A stretch of 64,000 bases of DNA from the NCBI RefSeq assembly GCF_015832195.1, contig NC_052018.1, positions 32,640,115 through 32,704,114 on the forward strand. The letters run 5' to 3'. Within the stretch, counting starts at the first letter, position 1; each line of letters begins with the position of its first letter. The DNA is from Motacilla alba alba (Eukaryota > Chordata > Aves > Passeriformes > Motacillidae). The translations under genes and the position numbers were made by a program. Below, in pieces: positions 28,167 to 40,623 of this stretch. The notes below the pieces were generated by a model. It worked only from the letters and a program-made list of their open reading frames with translations, had not been told where the DNA came from and did not search any database.

Positions 28167-28200
28167 TTTGCATGTATGCATAGATGCATGCATACGCAAA
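28167..28200. repeat. Imperfect palindrome rich in ATGCAT
   Basis: The left half 'tttgcatgtatgcat' faces the right half 'atgcatgcatacgcaaa' across a very short centre. The two differ at a few positions. The alternating purine-pyrimidine ATGCATGCAT core could extrude as a cruciform or contain octamer-like sites, but no function can be shown. Confidence 0.65.
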
Positions 28201-30515
28201 TTGAAGAGGGCGCAAAAATTTGAAAATTGGGATTTTAAAGATTAAGTTTATCTTGGCAGCAGAGATATTTGTGTTTACAGGTCTTAAAGGACATACATTG
28301 GTGAAAGTCACTGTGGTAATAGAAAGCCTAGGAGTTACAAAGGATGAGGCTTGAAGGAAAACAACATTGTTTTCAAGCAAAGGAACAGTTAAGCTAACAT
28401 TTTCTGTACAAATCTTTGAAGGTGTTGAGGTTTGTTTCCTCAAGATTTCACCATAATTGGAGAACTAGGTCCTAAGACCCACAATATGCATTCCTATTTC
28501 TATCTAATTTTTTGAGAAATAAGTTAGTCATGATGACTTTTCACTAGAGAGGGCTTCTGGCGTGCTACATTAATTATTAACTACACGTAGGCATTGATCA
28601 TTCCCCCCATCCCAATCAATACTGGAATTGAATTTAGGTTTAAGAAAAAACTGTCAGTTTGTGACTTGTGTTTCATAAGCAAAGGCACAGACACCTACTT
28701 CAGGATTCATGTTTTGCACTCTGTGGCAGAAGGCCAGGTGTAAGTAAATTAATCAGGTTATTAACTTGGCCTGCACTACGAATTACAACTCTGCACGTGG
28801 AGAGCAGAACACCTGAAACTTGCCTTCTGATCCGCACAACAGCTAGAGAACTGGCACAGGAACTCAGAGGTACAAGCACATTTTCCAAGAGCTTTGAAAG
28901 TCAGCCAGCACAGCAGCACAGAGCACATGTTTGAATCCAATCAAGTAAAAATATTTTATCAGAAACCCATCAGTAAAGGCTTTTTGACATTCCTCCCTCA
29001 GACAAGAACTGTGTCCTATCACTGATCTCTCCAATCCCTAAGAAAAAGCATAACTGACCATGAATGTTATCATATCAATAATGAGAGTATCACCTGGTGT
29101 GTCAGATGCTTTTGATGAAAGCAAAGTTAAAGGGAGACATATGGGGCAATTATGCATTGTCAAAACATAATGAATATATTTGAAAAGCAGAGCTGAAAAT
29201 AAGCTGCTTGAAACAAACCTGCCAAAAGAGTCAAAGGCTTCACACTAATTAACATGGCATTCAGCACATTACATGGCACATTTGGCATCCCAACAGCAAG
29301 GCCACTACATGGACTCACCCAGCCTGTTGCCCTGATTAAAAGCCAGAAGAGGTTAGTGTCTGGTGCTGAGAGTTACTCCTCTGCCATCGGGAAAGAAAAT
29401 GCAACAACTGGTTTGAAAATTAGAGCAAAATTGTCTTGATAAAACACCACCCATTTATCAGGTGGAGAATATATAAAATGGAGATCTGGGAAGTGCAGAG
29501 CATTTCATCTTGGCACTTTGTCACTGGCCAGCACTCAAGGGGACTTAGCTGTAGGGTCTTCTGCATCCCTTCTCCTTCTTCCATGCTGCAGGGTGAGGGC
29601 TTGAGGAAGTCACTGCACAGCAGGTGCTCAGGGCACAATTCACCACTTCCTTTGCCAGTGGACATGAAAGTTACAGTTTGGTCCACACTGTGGAAATATT
29701 TATTTGCAAAGAGGGACAAAAGCTAAAACTGGGGTCTAGCAGCAGCTCATGGAGTCCAAAGACATTGAAGTAAGAGGAAAGATAAAAGCTGTGACACATA
29801 ATGGAACTTAACTACAGAATGTTTCTCCTTATTTTTGCTTTTCTTTCTCTGCGCAAGTTCAGAAATACTTCACACTCTATGCTAGCTGAAATCACAGAAC
29901 CTCGAAACTCTCATTTACTGTGGGGCCAAAACATAAGTTCAGTAGTTTTAAATGACAACTTTTAATTATTTTGAAACTGAAGTAAGTGAGACTCCAGCTT
30001 TAACTAGGCTGTCACACACAAGCAAATATATGTGATTTACTGTTACTGTTTTTATGATATAGTGCAAGAGTTGCACATAGCATTTTGATGTATTAAATGA
30101 ATGGTTTCTGCCTTATAATTTCACACTGTAAAATGAAATATGTGTAAATATAAATAAATTTATGTATGCATAGTCTTTTAAGCATATAGACTCCAGGGCT
30201 GACAGCAGAGAAGTAATAACCTGGTTTCAAACCTGTTTAAAACAGCTGTCAGCTTTGGCTGGTTTTAAAAAAAAATCAGGAAGGGTGATGAGAAAATGTG
30301 AAGCAAATTGATAAAAAATTGAAATCTACATTGGGGGAAGCAAATATATCAACTGAAAAACATAGTTTTTGAATTCTTTGAATGAGTTGTTAAATAAAAC
30401 CACAGTCAGTTAACAAGCCATTCTTCAGTTGCACTACAGAGAGCTCAGCACGGTCACAGCTCGCCTTGGCCCTCACGCTCTGGCTCAGTCCGTGTCCCAA
30501 GACATGGCTCGTGCA

Positions 30516-30529
30516 AACACACGTGTGTT
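30516..30529. repeat. Perfect 14-bp palindrome with E-box core
   Basis: 'aacacacgtgtgtt' is its own reverse complement and centres on CACGTG, the class of site bound by bHLH factors such as USF/MYC. It lies at the end of a patch with six CpG dinucleotides (30450-30526) in otherwise CpG-poor DNA. Regulatory use is only a possibility. Confidence 0.55.
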
Positions 30530-33500
30530 CTACCAGCTGCCTTCACTAAATAAGTGCAAATAGACAAAAACACTGCAAAGGCCAAGGGAATCATAAGAAA
30601 GCATTAGCTTACCTTCTGTATTTCCATCCAAAGCACAATACAGGAAATTTGTGTATTCCCTCTCAGATGATTGCCTACAGTGGGAGAAATACACTCTGCC
30701 TTTTCTGATTCAGCATCAATTACCATGTGGTTCAGGTTGATTACCTCCTAGCCAGACTCTTATTAAGCTCCTGTGAAGAACACCCCAGTCCTGGCTCCTC
30801 CTATATGGCCCTTTGCACCAGAAGTGTGTGGTGGGTTGTTTGCTCCATTAGCAGGCCTTGCAAACTCCCTGCGTAGCTGCTCCTCCAGCACCATGAAATG
30901 GGCAAAACTACAATTAGTACTTCATCCGGGATGGGAACAACTTCAGTAATTCATATCCTTCTTCCAACGCTACTTACCCTGGCTAGTCCTTCAGGGGACA
31001 ACTCAGGATTACAAGAACTTGCTCCAGATTACAATATCCTGTGATGTGACCGCTATTCCATCCTGGCATGTTCCCAAGGAGTTAGTTTCCTGAGCCCACT
31101 GCAAAGGCAAGCAAGAGTGGGACTTCTCTTGGAAACCTTCCCAGAGTTTTCAGGCCAGATGTAGGACCCTGTGCTGTTCACAACCTGATAAATGAGATGA
31201 GAGATCAAACTAAAGCAGATTACCCTTGATCAACTTCCATACTTTTCAACATCTCGAAGCTATGCGGCAGCTGGGCAGAAGTTTTCAGAAGGCTATTTAG
31301 GGTGCAAAATCTAATTATGATGAACCATTCTGAGCACTTCAGCTCCCTGTCTTTAGCTCACTTTCTTACCTCAGAGAGGTACATGCAAATAAACAAAGAA
31401 ATAAACTGATATCCAGTTGGAATGTCTCTTTTAAAATTACAAACTCACAAGAAAAGTAACTGGCATAAATAGTTTAGTACCAACAAAGGAAAAGAGAGAA
31501 TAAAATCAAAAGCTCTTATCAAGATTCCTCTTATCCTTCTCTACAAGTACAAACATCAAGAAACTTGAATCAAAATTATTTCTAGACCTATTGAAGACTA
31601 GTACCTAAGATTTCCTTGGAAGGTATTATTTGGAGAGAAATGTAATTTCAAGGAAGATTTAGGTTCCTCAAAGGAAGACTTCATCTCTCACCTAGCCCAC
31701 CATTCATTTTACTTCCCTAATGAGAACATAGCACATGGACACCCTGGGAAGGAGTTTTGCATTGCAGAATGGAAAACAAATGCAACTACTGTGAGATGCC
31801 CTTATTGTGAGCAAAAATAAATATCCTTTTAAAGACCAGAGGAATTCTCTGTTCCTTGGATACCTAACTACAGAAGGTTTTTATTAATCAGTAATCTTGC
31901 CCTAATCTACTCAGCTGCATAATGATTCCTATGATTAGCAGTACAAGTGGAGAATTCATACTGCCTCAGACAGCACAAGCAGCAGGCTCACAAACCCACA
32001 GGACTGGTCATGACTTCTACATCCCTATCACTATATAAGAAGAAAATGCTGAAGTGACCCTGCACACTGAGATTACTGCTTTGTCACAATGTCTTATTCA
32101 GCAACTTTCGTGAGGTACATTAAATTAGTTCTAGTAACCCATCCCCCTCTAATTCCTGAGTTTTTCAAACCAGCATTTTCAACAGGTTTTTCTCAGCAGC
32201 AAATCTGGATTTAGTCTTAGAAAATTAATTTAGTCTCTGAATTGCAAATGTCAAGGCCAAGAATCACTGCATTATCAGCAGATCTAGAAGACAGTCACCA
32301 TGTGGAGAATCTACTATATTGGCACAAAAGGGACAAGGGAAATAGGCACAGTTCCTAACCTGCAGCTTCCCACTGAGGATGAAGGCCAGCCAAAGTAAGG
32401 TTTGCTCTAAGTTTCTTCTACAGGTACTTCTGGGTGGTGGTTCAGGAGTCCAAATTAGGCTGCAGTTGTGAACTACCTTCAGAGGATCCTCATCTCTCCA
32501 CCAACCATTGCTGGAGGTCCAGGAAACTATCCTAAATCTCCCACCTAGGCATGACTCATACGTTCGGTAGTTTCAGTCAATTTCCACATGTGCTATCTTT
32601 GGGTCTGTGGCAAATTTACAGACACTATTCTTTTCCTTAATTTGGGGAAGGAAACTACTCTTTGTCTCGGTGATTTGGACCTTTTTATTTCAACACTGTT
32701 CATCATCACTCCTGTGACCCAGGAAAAAGTGCAATTCCAAAGAAAGTGAACATCATTAATTAAACCAGAGATATTTTTTTTTCGGAACTATTACTGGAGT
32801 GCATGCAATAGAAATTGCAAGTTATCTGTTACATGTCAGGAGATCTTGCCAAAATATTTTCAAAAATAATAATTTCATGATGCCTCATCAAGTAACACAG
32901 TTTGAACATCCATTTCCAAACACATGCTGTGCCTTTTTAGATATATATTTTTTTAAGCCAAATTAACTGCTTCTCTGTCACAAGCTCCACAGTTCTTTTA
33001 AGAAACTTCTCTACAAAAAATTATCTCACCTGTCTTCACTGGGCACATATCCTTATTAGGCATATATTAACTTAAGCACTATGTCTACTTGACAAAATGC
33101 AGCACTGCCCAGAGAATCCAGAGAAAGCAGTTCCAAAGAAATCAGAGCTATCTGGAGCTGCATTAGCTTGTCCTTTCCACAAGACTAAGGTATCCAGCTT
33201 TGCAAAAGTCCTCTGCAACTAGGGCTGCACTAGGGCTGCTGCTCTGGCTCTGGTTCCTAAGTAGGTCCATTCATTAAGCAATGCTGCATACATGTCTTCT
33301 CCCACTTGATTTCAAAGCAAAGTTTCTTGTGTATGGAGATAGGTGGGAGTGACCATAATTCTCAATAAAACCAAAGCTACTAGTCCAATATCATTTAGAG
33401 AAGGTGGTGAGCAGGAGACAGCAAATCCCATGGAAACAGCCTCCAGCCAAAACATGGCATCTGGTGTTTCTGTGCCCTAAGCTAGTAAAGGCTTCTTTCT

Positions 33501-36284
33501 CTTTCATGTTAGAGGCTTGGATAAGGCAGCCAGTTAACAACATGATACTTGAAGCTGAGCTGCAAGAGGGAAAGGTGACCGTGAGGCATAAATTAAACTA
33601 AAGTGAACAATATTACATTATATTGAGAGACACTAACCTTAGCAGGCTGAAAGTTTAAGGCTGACTTTTAGTCTAAGTTAGGAAGCTTCCTCTTCCATGG
33701 GAACAATTGTGTTCTTTAGGGACTAATACTCATCCCAAGGTAAGCTTCTAAAGTAAATGGAATGAATCATTTATTTCCTTATTTTTCCCTGGTAAGGACT
33801 GCCACCAGATCTTTCAGATCCTTGTCACATGGATCTGTGATAAACTCCCTAAGACCAAGACAGAAATGTCTGCCTACAGGTTCTCTTCTACACAAGGAAC
33901 CTACACATCACACATCACACACAAACAAGATCACTTCTTATTCAAAAGCCTTTCACTGAAGCCTCCTTCAGCCTTCTCCCATGATGTGAACTGAAGAAAG
34001 ATTATCTTTTTTATTTCGATTTGCTGATTTCTATTCATCTGTGGTAAAATTCTACAACAATGTCATTAATCAAAAGTAAATTTAAATAAAAATCCTATTT
34101 CATTATCTTTTATTGTTGGTACTATTGCTCTCATAATGCTAAATAATGTTAATGATGTGCTTGTGTGCCACCAAATGATAAATTAAAAAGCATCTCATGA
34201 GTGGAACTTCTTCTTTCATATTGAGCCCTGGAAAGATTTTGCTGTATTAGGTATGGTATGGTCTATTTTATTGCAAAATACTTCAAATTTTCTTTTTTAT
34301 TTGCTAGAAAGGCTACTGAAAAACAATTATTTTATGCAGAATGCCAAAGAGCTGTAGCCATATACATATCTATATAACCCAGTTATTAATATAGTCATGA
34401 GGCAGGTAGAACACTTATGCACATCAATCCTTTTACAATTAGTTTATACTTTTTGAACAGTGGTGTTGCATTTTTCGCAAGGCCTAATTCTAAGAACTGC
34501 CATCCTTTTGTATCAGTACAGGCCATTTTGCCAATCTTGTTCTTTTTCCATTTTGCTTTTACCCACTTCTACATGCCTTTTATACTTCTGTTTGATCCTA
34601 TTAGTACTGAGATCAATCACAACATTCCTGCTGGGAGCAGAATGGGATGCTATCTTTGTGATGTCTGAATCCAATATTTGACACCATTTTTCTTTACACA
34701 CCAGCTGCACACTGGTATCTGTTCTTCTAACTCTTCACTTTAAGTCTTTCCTTGTTAGCTCTTTTTACCATTTAAAACAAATAAGAATTTAAATATGCAA
34801 AAATTTTTGAATTATGCTACCTTTTTTTAATATCCTAGAATTTTTGTACAGTTGCTTTTCTAATCCCAATTCATACAAACACAAGCACACTACTGGTTTA
34901 TTTACAGCAACTCTACTGGACAGAAGGTCAATTTCTCAACGTTTTTCACAAAACTGGAGCAAGTTACATACATGTTCCCTGGATGTCTGTGGGTTTTTAG
35001 AGTGAATAGCATGCATCCACTTAGAAAAATATATCAATATGGATAGGGAAAAAGAATCCAAATTCAGCCCCTTGGATGGGGAAAAACAACTCAAAGATTT
35101 GCAGATTGTGAATAAGTCTTTCTTGAACATTTCTTATTGACAAACAGCTCCTCTGTCACAATACTGTGAAATGTCTTGAGAAATGGACTTATATTCTTTA
35201 CACAGGGCAGGAGAGAAAATGAGATTTTTTCCCTTTAATACCAGCTCACTACTAAAATGAAAATAATTAACAACTATGCATAATCTCATATCATTTTTGC
35301 TGTCAAAGAGGGCATGGTGCACATACAGTTGCTCATCTCACTGAACATACTAGGAAAATTATTTTAATAATGAATACTTGCCACTGAATTGATTTTAATC
35401 CAGTTAAAATTGATAGTCAGTGAAAGAGCAGCAAGGTAAATGCCATTTTAATAAACACAACTGTTATAACTGATTTCTGCTATTCACTACTGCAATCCCC
35501 TTCAGCAATACAGAAAATGAAAGCTGTTTCTCTGGTGCTGTCACACCCAGATTTCAAGACCATCACTTCTCTAAAACAAAACAGAAATATTTCCGTTTGG
35601 TGTTTTCTGAAAAAGCAGTAACTTTTGTTGTGAAACAGATGTCACTAGAAATTTTCAGCTGCCTTTTCTGTTGGACGAGTATATAAGCACACAATTCACT
35701 GAAGTGTGAAGCTCCTGTGTTCCCACAGAAAGATATTTCTGATCATGGCATTTCATTTGTGTGCATTCAAGCAGCCCCATCTCACTTTCCCAAGAATTAA
35801 ACTCAGGATTTCTACAGATTCCATTAGGTTTACTTAGAACAAAGCTGTTGCATCCAGTTAGAAAATAAGCCATGAAGCCTATCTGGGGTTATGAATTTGA
35901 TAGAATTTGGATCACTGAAGGATTTTTCAGAAGATTGTAAAATCACTAATTGTACACCATTATCCCAAAGGGTAACCAGAAATATAGACATAAAATGATG
36001 CTCAGCAAAATGACAGGGTCATTTAGGAAGGTATGAAGCAATTGAAAATCAGATGCAGAAGTAATGTCCATCAAGCTGGCTTTATGAAAAGCAACTTGCT
36101 ATTGAAATCAGTTTTACATCTCTAATACACCCTTTGTAAATTAAATACACAGACATAATATGTAAAAACTTCATTATCGTCTTTGACTTAATACTATCTT
36201 CAGAGGGGAAAAACTTCAGATTCAAAGGGTCCTGCAAAACTCATTCACAAAGTCCAAAAAGAGAAAATAAAGAGAGAACTAAAA

Positions 36285-36530
36285 AAGATACTAAGACATC
36301 ACTTAGTCCATCCCTGCCCAAATGCTTCACTGTCCCAATGTCTTTCCTGCAAGGGGTTTGCCAGACTTGTTAAAATCTTTCATGACGGGGATTCCTTCTA
36401 TGTCATTTCTATCCAAGTTTTCTGAATTTTTCTGCACGACAACATATCACTACATTTAGCCTCAGGTATCTTTTCAGTCTATACACTTATTTTTCTTGAA
36501 TCTTTTTCTTGAAGCTTCATCACTATTAAG
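36285..36530 (-). mobile_element. Ancient CR1/L3 LINE 3'-region fragment, antisense
   Basis: The plus strand matches the antisense of an L3-type element. Blocks seen: 'cacttagtccatccctgccc', 'tgtctttcctgcaaggggtt', 'gccagacttgttaaaatctt', 'tcatgacggggattccttct', and 'tttcttgaagcttcatcact'. These correspond to the usual antisense order …ctagtccatcccc…ttgcacaggttt…gatggggattcc…taacctatcc…cttgctgcagcttaagcc…. In the element's own orientation this is the region near its 3' terminus. It is strongly diverged, with no coding potential, and probably predates the avian CR1 tails elsewhere in the window. Confidence 0.72.
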
Positions 36531-36580
36531 TGAAATCACATAGTTACCTGAGACACAATGTGTTTCCCTAGGAGGGACAG

Positions 36581-36615
36581 ACCCTAGGGGGTTTTTAACC
36601 CTAGGGGGTTAAAAA
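36581..36615. repeat. Direct plus inverted repeat of ACCCTAGGGGGTT
   Basis: 'accctagggggtt' occurs at 36581-36593 and again at 36598-36610. The second copy sits inside a hairpin-capable stretch in which 'tttttaaccc' (36592-36601) faces 'ggggttaaaaa' (36605-36615). The result is a compact direct repeat that is also nearly palindromic. It could be a replication-slippage product or a protein-binding site. Confidence 0.7.
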
Positions 36616-38246
36616 TGAAGACCATCATCAACTAGGAGTGTGTGGTCCTCTGTAGCACTATCCTATCAACATCAGCCTATCAATTACAAGTATTCAGACT
36701 ATGAGGCAGACAAAAGACCTTGTTTTTAATAGATATAATTCTGTTAGAATTTGGACTTGAAAAAATAAATACAGCATAATTTTTACTTACATTCTAATTT
36801 GCCATTGGGGTCATCTGAGTCGTGACTTTTGCGTTTTTCACTGCAACCACTAAAACTAACAACCATTTTTGGGTTGTTTCTTTCTTTCCAAAATAAGTGA
36901 ATCATCTCCTATAATGACTTGTGTCCAGGACCAAAGCCTTTGACTGAAAAACAAACCACTGCATAATTAGAAAACTACTATTCTTTACAAATGAGCTGGC
37001 AATTTTGAAAAGCAATGCCACTTTCCAGAAATAAGTGGGAGCTACACAGACATTTTATCACACAAGACAGAAGAAAACAAAAACCATCTCACACTTGTTA
37101 GCAGGCACAGAGGAGAGCAGGCATCACTTGGCAGCCGAGGGACTGAAGCAGCTTCCTGTGTCTCAGGGCTGTCCAGCATCTGGAGCTGCTCCAAGTGTCA
37201 CTGTTGGTCACCAGCAGTGCTAGACCTGAGCATGTTCTAATATAACCTTACCATCAGAAATTCAGGAACCAAAATGTGTACAGAGTGAGTCAACATCCAG
37301 GAAACAAGAGTGTATGTAAAGCTCTCATCTCCATTCCCGGGAATCACAGAAAGGATTGGATTAAAAACAAATGGGAAAGTGTCAGGAGCTCTACAGCACT
37401 GAATTCATACAAAGTCACCCCCTGGGATGATGAGGAAGAGGATCGTCACTGAGATAGCACACTGTGTCTGTGTATGGTTTAATTCAGTTTGACTGCCATC
37501 AGAAATGCAGCTCGTGTGAGATGCTAATGACAGCCTTCTGCAATGCAATGCTTTCAACAACAATTCATTAGCTTGGATAGGATCTGGAAGTAAACAAGGC
37601 ATTATATTCATGAGAATAATTGAAATAAAGGTTAAATACTGTCAAAACGCAACCATGCTGTTCTCATAACAAATCTGTGGGGGCTTCCACCTATTTAAAA
37701 TTTTAATACATTTTTAGAGCTCTCAGGAAGGCTTGTGACTAAAATGTTGGAAAATGGCTCCTGGGAGGGTAAGGTAGACTGGTTTATGTATTATTCCAGT
37801 GCTGTGGGCATTTAGCAGTCTCCTGAAGTAATCAATTATGATGAGGAACTAGTTCAGTCGTTTTGTGCTGTAAGACTTAGGCAGAAAATCCTAAACATGT
37901 AAATGATTAACCAGGTCTTATCAGATCTCCTCGGAGTGCCAGGCTTCTCACAAGTTTTCTGATGGAGCTCCACTCTCCCAGTGTGCAAATACACACACAC
38001 ATGCTGTCAGTGTAATGTGGTTGCCACAGAATTTATTTTAAAAAGCAACATGCAACACAACCCATTCGAAAATACTAGGAGATGGTGGGTGAAAAAATCA
38101 GCCCTGGTTCAATTCCACTCATGTTGGTGAGTTCTTGACACAACATATTTGCTGAAACCATCCACAATCAATTACTGAGACAGAAATAGAAGCGCAGAAG
38201 CATCTTCCTTTAAATAACAGACTGTTGATGCACTTAAAACAGTTCC

Positions 38247-38261
38247 TTTTTTTTTTTTTTT
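38247..38261. repeat. Poly-T tract (15 T)
   Basis: An uninterrupted run of 15 T. No recognisable retroposed body adjoins it on the minus strand, so it is listed as a simple homopolymer. Confidence 0.85.
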
Positions 38262-39643
38262 CCATAGTACAGAGCTTCCTATAGCTTTTCCTATGGCGTC
38301 CTGGGAGTTTCTCTAAGAACAAGCATTGAGCCCTTTTCACAATATGGGAGAGTGCTAGTTAAATAAAAGGTGTAGGAATGTTGTTATGAAACATGCCTAG
38401 CATCTCTCCCCTTCAAGGAAAGGCTTGTGTAAACAAAAACTGCTAGTGAGGGCAATGAGAGGCACTCAGAAAATGTCAGATTGCTCAGGCACTAACTCAT
38501 GTTTGTTGCAGTTCTAGCTTCAGGTAAAAATCCTGAAGGTTTAGCAGTGTTACTGAGATGTTTTGGAAATGCTGTATCAGCTTTTCCTACCAGTTTATTT
38601 CCCCCATCTCACTTTCTATATCTAAAGAAGATGAGGTTGTGACAGAGCAGATCTATCTATGAACCTGGCCACTCACGATGCTTGCCTGCCCCCCACTTCT
38701 TCCTCCATGCAGAGGTGGCAGCTGCCCCAGCCCCACATTTCAGCCCCTCACCAGAGCTTTGCCTTGGGACTACTGAACACTGCACAAACCAGACTAACAC
38801 AGCACATTTTGCTTCCCATCACACAGCTCCTGCCATGCATCAGTTGAAACCAGCATGCAAAACAAAGACCAACTATTATGCAAATAGAAGAAAACTTATG
38901 GCTTAAATTTAAATTTTTAAAGAAGAAATCATGTTCCCTATCAGGACAGATAACCTTAGAAATAATGATGCTTGTGTTCACTTCTTTGAGTTACATATTG
39001 CAGTAATAAAATGGTAAACCAAAATATGAAATAGATACTGGCAAATTAATAGGTTATTTAATATGAAATTGACTGAATATTAATATGGTTAGTGCTTTTT
39101 TTCAAGCGCTACTTCTTTTTATAAATGAGGTTTTAAAATTTTCAGAGTATATTATATTTCCAGTCCTAAACAGTTCTCTTTCATCATTTAACAGAAAAGG
39201 CAAAGTGCCTGGAAGCACAAGAGTAGGAAACCAGCACTACAGAATTCCCTCTCAGAAGGGCATTTAAATTTTATGTAGTGAGCCAGGTCTATGACAAAAG
39301 TATGTGTAATGTAATGTAATTGTATCATTTCTCAAAGTTTTACATAATGACTTTCTGTTTCTAAATAATACTTCATTATTGGGAGCAGGAGAATGTAATT
39401 GTTCTCTGGGTGCTGCTGTTGGCTCCTAAGGGCACGATCAATCCTGCCGAGACATATAATTCATGCACTGTTTGCTTCTGATACAGCTACATTTACGAAA
39501 GCAATGCAGTGATTAGATTCCTCCAGAATAAATGTGTCTATAAATCCCTGTGTTGTAAATATTATTAACAGCTATATCCACTAAAGGACTTGAGCCACTG
39601 ACATGAGGCTGAGGCAAAATTAACAGACCTCCAAACAAACCAT

Positions 39644-39669
39644 AATTTTTAAAAAAAATTTTTTTAAAT
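39644..39669. repeat. A/T-only inverted repeat
   Basis: A block of only A and T: T5, A8, T7, A3. It can fold on itself and is of very low complexity. It is probably a by-product of homopolymer slippage. Confidence 0.7.
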
Positions 39670-40600
39670 CCCCTCTCTGTTTTGGCTTAATCCTGGACTC
39701 ATTTACCATCACAAGGCACCCTCTTATCTACTGTAGTGTACTCAGTGCCTGAGGCGCTGCTTCAGCTTCTGCTCACCAGGAGCTTCTCAAACCCTTTTCC
39801 CAGATGAGGGAAACCTGAGTCATAGCATTAAGAATGCTTCTGCCACATTTTTTTTTTTTTGGAAAGACTGAATCTGATAGATATCAAACGCAGCAGGAGC
39901 AAAATTAGATGCCTTCACAAAGGCAACCAAGGGCACTCATGAAAAACAGTGGCTATTTTATCAGCCAGTGAGTGCTTATGAGGGGAGATCACTGCCAGCA
40001 GCACCTCATGCCACAGGAGAACAGTGCCTTCAGCTCCCTCAGGCTAGACATGATTGTAAGTAATGATCCAGGTACTCATAGAAACTACACTGTCTGAACA
40101 AAGGGTAAAGTTCATGTCTACAAATTAAGACATCTGCAACAGATCTAGCTGGAGGAAGATGAGTGTTTTAGGGCATAGTTCATCTCATTTAAACAATGAA
40201 CCTAAAACTCATGATGTGCATCACTCCTTGGGATTGCTTTTCCCCACACTGACTGTAAAAGGAGCCCTAAAAAGCTAAATCAGATATAAATGTATGCACT
40301 GCATACTGCTAAATTTAGCTGAAATCAGTTTTACACCAAGTGTTTATTAATAATTTAACTACCAAGAAACATGGATGAAAGTGAGTCAGAGCATTGTTTA
40401 AATATTATTTATGTTACCATTGGACTGTGCAGAGAGCAGAAAGATGAAACAGGGGCTGAATAAACATAAATCTTTCCTAATCGTGGAGAAAGTCATATTT
40501 ATGTATATCTTTGTATCCAGAAATACCATATTGATTTTCCATCATTTCCACACATGCCATTAATATACTGAAATTAAATTCTGAAGGCAGTAATTTTTTA

Positions 40601-40623
40601 AAGAGAAAGAGAGAGAGAGAGGG
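40601..40623. repeat. (GA)n microsatellite
   Basis: 'aagagaaagagagagagaga' followed by 'ggg': an almost pure purine GA run of about 20 bases with one interruption. Confidence 0.85.

Larger units (their letters stand above)
27741..36284. other. Unique non-coding DNA, no supported gene
   Basis: No gene is recognised. Between about 29.7 and 33.4 kb hardly any open frame reaches 60 codons, which argues strongly against coding. Short palindromes at 28167-28200 and 30516-30529 are listed separately. A small CpG-containing patch lies at about 30450-30526. Open frames at 34417-34710 occur on both strands in overlapping frames and look like chance. Confidence 0.6.
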
